From contig CAZBZP010000003.1 in the NCBI GenBank assembly GCA_964496435.1, positions 1 to 64,000 of the forward strand: a stretch of 64,000 nucleotides of DNA. The letters run 5' to 3'. Positions 60,288-64,000 of the stretch are shown piece by piece. The stretch is from Berkiella sp964496435 (GTDB lineage: Bacteria > Pseudomonadota > Gammaproteobacteria > Berkiellales > Berkiellaceae). The notes beneath the pieces were generated by a model that was not told where the DNA came from, made no database searches, and saw only the letters and a list, made by a program, of their open reading frames with translations. Every line of letters begins with the position of its first letter. Within the stretch, counting starts at the first letter, position 1. The translations under genes and the position numbers were made by a program.

Positions 60288-61325
60288 TTAGTATTGAATG
60301 CGTCTATGCGTGTCAAAGGTCGTCCTAGCTTGTAGTGCATTGTTTAATTGCAGAATAATGCCATCTATACTCAGACGTTCTTGTGCATCATAAGAAGTCA
60401 TTGCCGCGCATATAGTCGAATCTATTTTTAGGGTTTTCTCGAACACAACCCCTAAGGAATAGATATCTGAATGGTAACCAATTCGCAATTGATTATATGC
60501 TTCCGGTGGAACATACTCGATACTGCCAAATGGAAAAGGAATAGCCATATCACTCTCTCCTGCTGGCAATTCTACAGATAAACCAAAATCAATAATTTGA
60601 ACAGAAATAGCTTCCCCATCAATTTTAACTTTAATATTATCTGGCTTGATGTCACCATGCACAAAATGACCAGCATGGATTCTTTTTAGATTTTCAACAC
60701 ATAAAAGAGCAATCGTTAATCTTTGATGAACTGAGAGTTGATTTATATTAATACGATGTAAATCCTCACCTTTAACTAATTTCATAGCTGTATAGCGTTT
60801 CAGTGAATATGGACTGTTAGGGTCTTCCATTGCAGGATATCGAATTAATTCACCCACTAATAAATTTTCATGTTTTAATATTTTTGCTTCTAATTCAACA
60901 GGCCTTATCATGAGTTTTTGTTGCTGTTTTATTGGGTCAATAACGGCATCTTTTCTGATTTTTTGAATTTTAACCGCTACCTTTTCTGTGCTAATGAGAG
61001 TGGCTAATTTTACAACCCCTTGCCCACCTTGTCCTAATAACGCGGTAGGTTCATTTTTCGAATTTGGCATGGCGATGAGTTGTTGATTAACTTCAATAAA
61101 AGAATGTCCATCTTTAGTGCATCTTTTACATTTAAAATTAGGTGTAAAACCAGGAAGAAGTGTACTGAAATCCCAGTTATCCCAAATGGAAAATCGTTGC
61201 TTTTTAAAAAAAGAGAGCGCATTATCCCATTCAGCTTCGTAAACCGCTGAATTTTCTTCTACCGTTTCTGGTAGTTTTACGCGTTTACTGCTTGATTTCT
61301 TTAAGTTATCTTGACGTCTCTTCAT
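60288..61325 (-). CDS. Eukaryotic-like Ser/Thr protein kinase with NLS-like N-terminus, candidate effector
   Basis: 345 residues. Protein kinase motifs in order: Gly loop GQGGQGVV (98-105), VAIK-type lysine K119 in VAVKIQK, alpha-C E144, catalytic D225 in HGDIKPDNIKV (Gly replaces the HRD arginine, so a non-RD kinase), DFG at 246-248, and PPEAY then SDIYSLGVV. All catalytic residues are present. The N-terminus contains two basic clusters, KRR (2-4) and KKSSSKRVKLPE (9-20), like the c-Myc NLS PAAKRVKLD. A CKRC pair sits at 66-69. No membrane segment. It is 47 bp behind the PDE-like gene on the same strand. Confidence 0.85.
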   Translation of the reverse strand: MKRRQDNLKKSSSKRVKLPETVEENSAVYEAEWDNALSFFKKQRFSIWDNWDFSTLLPGFTPNFKCKRCTKDGHSFIEVNQQLIAMPNSKNEPTALLGQGGQGVVKLATLISTEKVAVKIQKIRKDAVIDPIKQQQKLMIRPVELEAKILKHENLLVGELIRYPAMEDPNSPYSLKRYTAMKLVKGEDLHRININQLSVHQRLTIALLCVENLKRIHAGHFVHGDIKPDNIKVKIDGEAISVQIIDFGLSVELPAGESDMAIPFPFGSIEYVPPEAYNQLRIGYHSDIYSLGVVFEKTLKIDSTICAAMTSYDAQERLSIDGIILQLNNALQARTTFDTHRRIQY

Positions 61326-61372
61326 AAAAAAGCTCTTAAACAGTTATTTATTAGCAAACAAAATTAAAAAAG

Positions 61373-63997
61373 TCATGTTTTAATACGTTTACTTGATGAT
61401 ACATATCTATTAGTGGATCTCCTTTTTTGAATTACATCATCAAGTTCTGGGCTTCTTCTCAGCTTTTGACGTTTACTTGAGTGGTTAATTAAGGTCACGG
61501 CCTTTCTTTTTGACAAACTTTCTGCTTGATTTTCAAACTGAAATGCGAGCGTAATAATTGGGCGCGGCACCGTTTCAGAAACTTCATAAACTCGTTTTAA
61601 GGAACTACCAACCTCTTGGAAAATATTCTTATAGTAAATATCAGCATCAACAAATGTGCCATCAGGCTGTACATCACAACTTAGCTCATCGCCATGTGCT
61701 TTCATAAGTTGAAAATGATAACGAAGCAACTCATTAAAAGCATTATTTTGTGATGGTGAAGGCATAGATAATGCTTGATAATTTAGCATACATAGTGAGA
61801 ACTCACTTGCATTAGAGCTAGATGCTAGTTGTATATGGTGGACCATGGAAAGTATTCGATGAAAATAATTGCGCCGTTTACGCTCTAGTTCATCTGGGTG
61901 CTGGTTAAGGTTTGTTTCATAATCAGGAAGTCCTAAATGGTGCACAACATCGGTCATGGTTTCAGTCATACTATGAGCAGCAATGGGTAGCGCTGAATAC
62001 ACAAACTGTCTTAAATTATCAGCAGATGTTTTCCTATAACGAGCATATTTCTTGGAGTATACATCAGCACTGACTCCACTTTCCCAACCACTAAGGCTAA
62101 AAGCTGCCGCAATGCGCAATGCTTCTTGATCATTTTCAGTGAGTGATTGGCAGAATGCTTTAAATTCATTATCCTTAGCATAGTGCGCGAAATAATTTGC
62201 AATATGTTCTGTGAGTAACATCATACGAAATGTATGTGGCAAACCATTCTTGTGTCGATAATTGACAATGTTTTCGACAGCTTCTGTATGAGGTTTACAT
62301 AAATAATTATCCCAAGCATGTTTAAGTGCAAGATCAGACCAATAGCGATTTCGTTCCAAGGTTGGACTACACACTTGCCTTGCAATAAATAAATCCTTGC
62401 TTATTTTTTTTGTTAGCACTTGAACACCATGAGGATATACTATTTCACCCTCTAAACGGTTAATATTAAATCCACGACCATTTTCAAGTTTGGTATGGAT
62501 ATTTTTATTAAAATTAATCCATTCACTTCCGTTTTTGAAGACACTAAAACTTGTCAAGGCATTTACATTAGAAGTTGGATTTGCAGTACGCCGAGCAAGA
62601 ACTTCTCTTGGAAGTGTCTCTTTTCTATCTAAAAAGGTACTATCATGACTTAGGGCCTTAATTTCAGCTGAAAGCGGCCCCGAAGAATGCTCTTGGACTA
62701 AAGCTGGCAATTTATTAATCGCATCATTCAAAAGACAGCCCATTATAAAGTTTGCATGATGGATGAATTTTATTTTTGAATCTTCCAAAAGGCGATTTTC
62801 GCCTAAAGGCTCACTGCGAAAAAATGCATTGACATTATAATAAGCATAACCAAAATACAGGTAAGCAAATGATCGTTCAACAGGGTGCAATAGATTAGTT
62901 ATCGGATTTTTCGATTCAGTATCATCCCATTCTTTTACTAAGGGTTTTAATATAGCTCCAATTCTATCTATCACTTGAGTGCTAATGCTGAGGTGACTTA
63001 AATTAGCATTTTTAAGCAGAATACTTAAATTAATTTCATTTTCCGAAGGCAATTTAATAAAATACTGTTGATCTCTGTAAGTGATTTGCGTTTTTACAAA
63101 AACTGATTTCTGGCTTAACCTCTTGAGTATTCTTTCAATTTCTTTAGTTTGTTCTGATTTATTCAAAGGACCCGCAGCAAGGTTATCAAATAATGAAGTA
63201 GATATTAGTCCATTAATTTTTGCAAATCGTTGAGGGGGATCCGCTTCATCTACATATAGACTAGCCATCACTGTTTTATCGCAACATAGCCTTTCAACTA
63301 AAGTTGCGATTAAGAAGTAAGGCGTATTCTCTTCATTAAACATAGAAAATAGCTTAATAAAGATCTCGGGATGTAACTCCATGAAGTAACGATGGTATTC
63401 CAGAATCGATATACATCTCATTAACATGGCATCGGATGTTAATAAAAGATGCCCTGTTTTTTCATAGCCATTTCTGTACGCTAAGTTTAAGGCTTCATCA
63501 TGAGTGACTAGCATCTTTTTTATTTCAGGCGTCGGCAATAAAACTGCAAGTACTTCTTGGCCCTTACGTGCACCATTTTTAACTAATGTGATATACCTAT
63601 TTAGATCGCCGCTACTTGAGCTGAAGAGCTCATGCAAATTTAATTTTGCAACAATTTGCTTTATTAAGGCAGTATTATCCGCTTCGACAGCATCCTCTAA
63701 TAAATACAGAAACATTTTCTGGGATATTAAATTCTTATAATCATCTGTATTTAGCAATTGCTCAATAAGCGGTGGATAATGGCAAAAAACTGCATTCCAA
63801 AGAAATTCAGTATAGTTAATAGTGCGTTTTATTATAGTTGAATATATAGTTTTAGCACCGTAATTTCTTGCTTTTATTAAATCCGTTGCTGCCATAGGGT
63901 TATCATTTCGCAGAGCATAAACTATTGCGAATTCGAAATCATACTCAGTGTATTTTGTGAGCTCATCACCATCAGGCAGAAGGCCTTCAGTTGCCAT
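61373..63997 (-). CDS. SidE-phosphodiesterase-like protein with basic NLS-like C-terminus, candidate effector
   Basis: 874 residues from ATG 63997; the frame is open to the window edge, so the start may lie further out. Residues about 1-250 are helical repeats recalling degenerate ankyrins. Residues about 520-725 resemble the SidE-family PDE domain: NYRHKNGLPHTFRMMLLTEH with H588, AAAFSLSGWESGVS with E639, YRKTSADNL, and a later MVHHIQLA with H720/H721 about 132 residues after H588, close to the spacing of the two catalytic His in SdeA (277 and 407). The last 45 residues hold SKRKAV, SSKRQKLRR and SSKRIKT, NLS-like. SidE-PDE enzymes cut or ligate phosphoribosyl-ubiquitin; activity here is inferred. 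Confidence 0.65.
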   Translation of the reverse strand: MATEGLLPDGDELTKYTEYDFEFAIVYALRNDNPMAATDLIKARNYGAKTIYSTIIKRTINYTEFLWNAVFCHYPPLIEQLLNTDDYKNLISQKMFLYLLEDAVEADNTALIKQIVAKLNLHELFSSSSGDLNRYITLVKNGARKGQEVLAVLLPTPEIKKMLVTHDEALNLAYRNGYEKTGHLLLTSDAMLMRCISILEYHRYFMELHPEIFIKLFSMFNEENTPYFLIATLVERLCCDKTVMASLYVDEADPPQRFAKINGLISTSLFDNLAAGPLNKSEQTKEIERILKRLSQKSVFVKTQITYRDQQYFIKLPSENEINLSILLKNANLSHLSISTQVIDRIGAILKPLVKEWDDTESKNPITNLLHPVERSFAYLYFGYAYYNVNAFFRSEPLGENRLLEDSKIKFIHHANFIMGCLLNDAINKLPALVQEHSSGPLSAEIKALSHDSTFLDRKETLPREVLARRTANPTSNVNALTSFSVFKNGSEWINFNKNIHTKLENGRGFNINRLEGEIVYPHGVQVLTKKISKDLFIARQVCSPTLERNRYWSDLALKHAWDNYLCKPHTEAVENIVNYRHKNGLPHTFRMMLLTEHIANYFAHYAKDNEFKAFCQSLTENDQEALRIAAAFSLSGWESGVSADVYSKKYARYRKTSADNLRQFVYSALPIAAHSMTETMTDVVHHLGLPDYETNLNQHPDELERKRRNYFHRILSMVHHIQLASSSNASEFSLCMLNYQALSMPSPSQNNAFNELLRYHFQLMKAHGDELSCDVQPDGTFVDADIYYKNIFQEVGSSLKRVYEVSETVPRPIITLAFQFENQAESLSKRKAVTLINHSSKRQKLRRSPELDDVIQKRRSTNRYVSSSKRIKT

Positions 63998-64000
63998 ATG

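Overview
The window looks like the chromosome of an AT-rich (roughly 37-39% GC by eye) gammaproteobacterium of the Legionellales type. The order thrS-infC-rpmI-rplT-pheS-pheT-ihfA followed by tRNA-Pro is the gammaproteobacterial arrangement. The accessory genes (ankyrin repeats, a eukaryotic-like protein kinase, a SidE-type phosphodiesterase-like protein, Fic proteins, an IQM-like protein, a C92 cysteine hydrolase) are what Legionella, Coxiella and Berkiella relatives carry. Several of the candidate effectors have Lys/Arg-rich stretches like nuclear localisation signals, which would fit an intranuclear lifestyle such as Berkiella; the genus is an inference only.

Layout. 1-3932: a signalling island with a receiver/GHKL-ATPase protein (cut by the left edge) divergent from a FIST sensor and a hybrid histidine kinase. 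4027-4881: a C92-type hydrolase that seems to begin at ATT. 5065-10572: a nitric-oxide island, with a dead protoglobin gene, a five-gene leftward operon (DUF488, AlkA-type glycosylase, membrane protein, group III truncated haemoglobin, DUF1971 cupin) whose four junctions include three ATGA overlaps, and a divergent quinol-dependent NO reductase; a perfect inverted repeat lies in the shared promoter region. 11195-18189: translation operon, in which PheT lacks its EMAP-type tRNA-binding domain and infC starts at ATT. 18399-21966: methyltransferase, MFS exporter, arylamine N-acetyltransferase, GyrI-like binding protein. 22001-30848: IQM-like protein, fluoride exporter, formaldehyde detoxification pair, small enzymes, a second N-acetyltransferase, an outer-membrane barrel. 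31112-36794: two large candidate effectors in tandem. 37068-42453: tRNA-Val, aspS, uvrB, aspC.

42539-about 56150: an integrated element entered through tRNA-Asn. A large serine recombinase reads into the tRNA gene so that its stop codon overlaps the anticodon. It is followed by RhuM, a DUF3987 protein, a Toprim primase, small genes, an ImmA/XRE pair flanked by an exact 13-bp repeat, and a phage-like HTH protein. Cargo follows: an FAD monooxygenase, a P-loop kinase, an ABC exporter, then a GNAT plus Fic cassette between two imperfect direct repeats that resemble the tRNA 3' end. Beyond it lie a CPT-like kinase, DUF1543, a second Fic protein and a RhuM remnant.

58953-64000: a small membrane protein, another outer-membrane barrel, then a leftward pair: an 874-residue protein with a SidE-PDE-like region and a eukaryotic-like kinase, both with NLS-like basic clusters. 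These two are the most interesting genes in the window. All assignments come from reading motifs by eye; no database search was possible.
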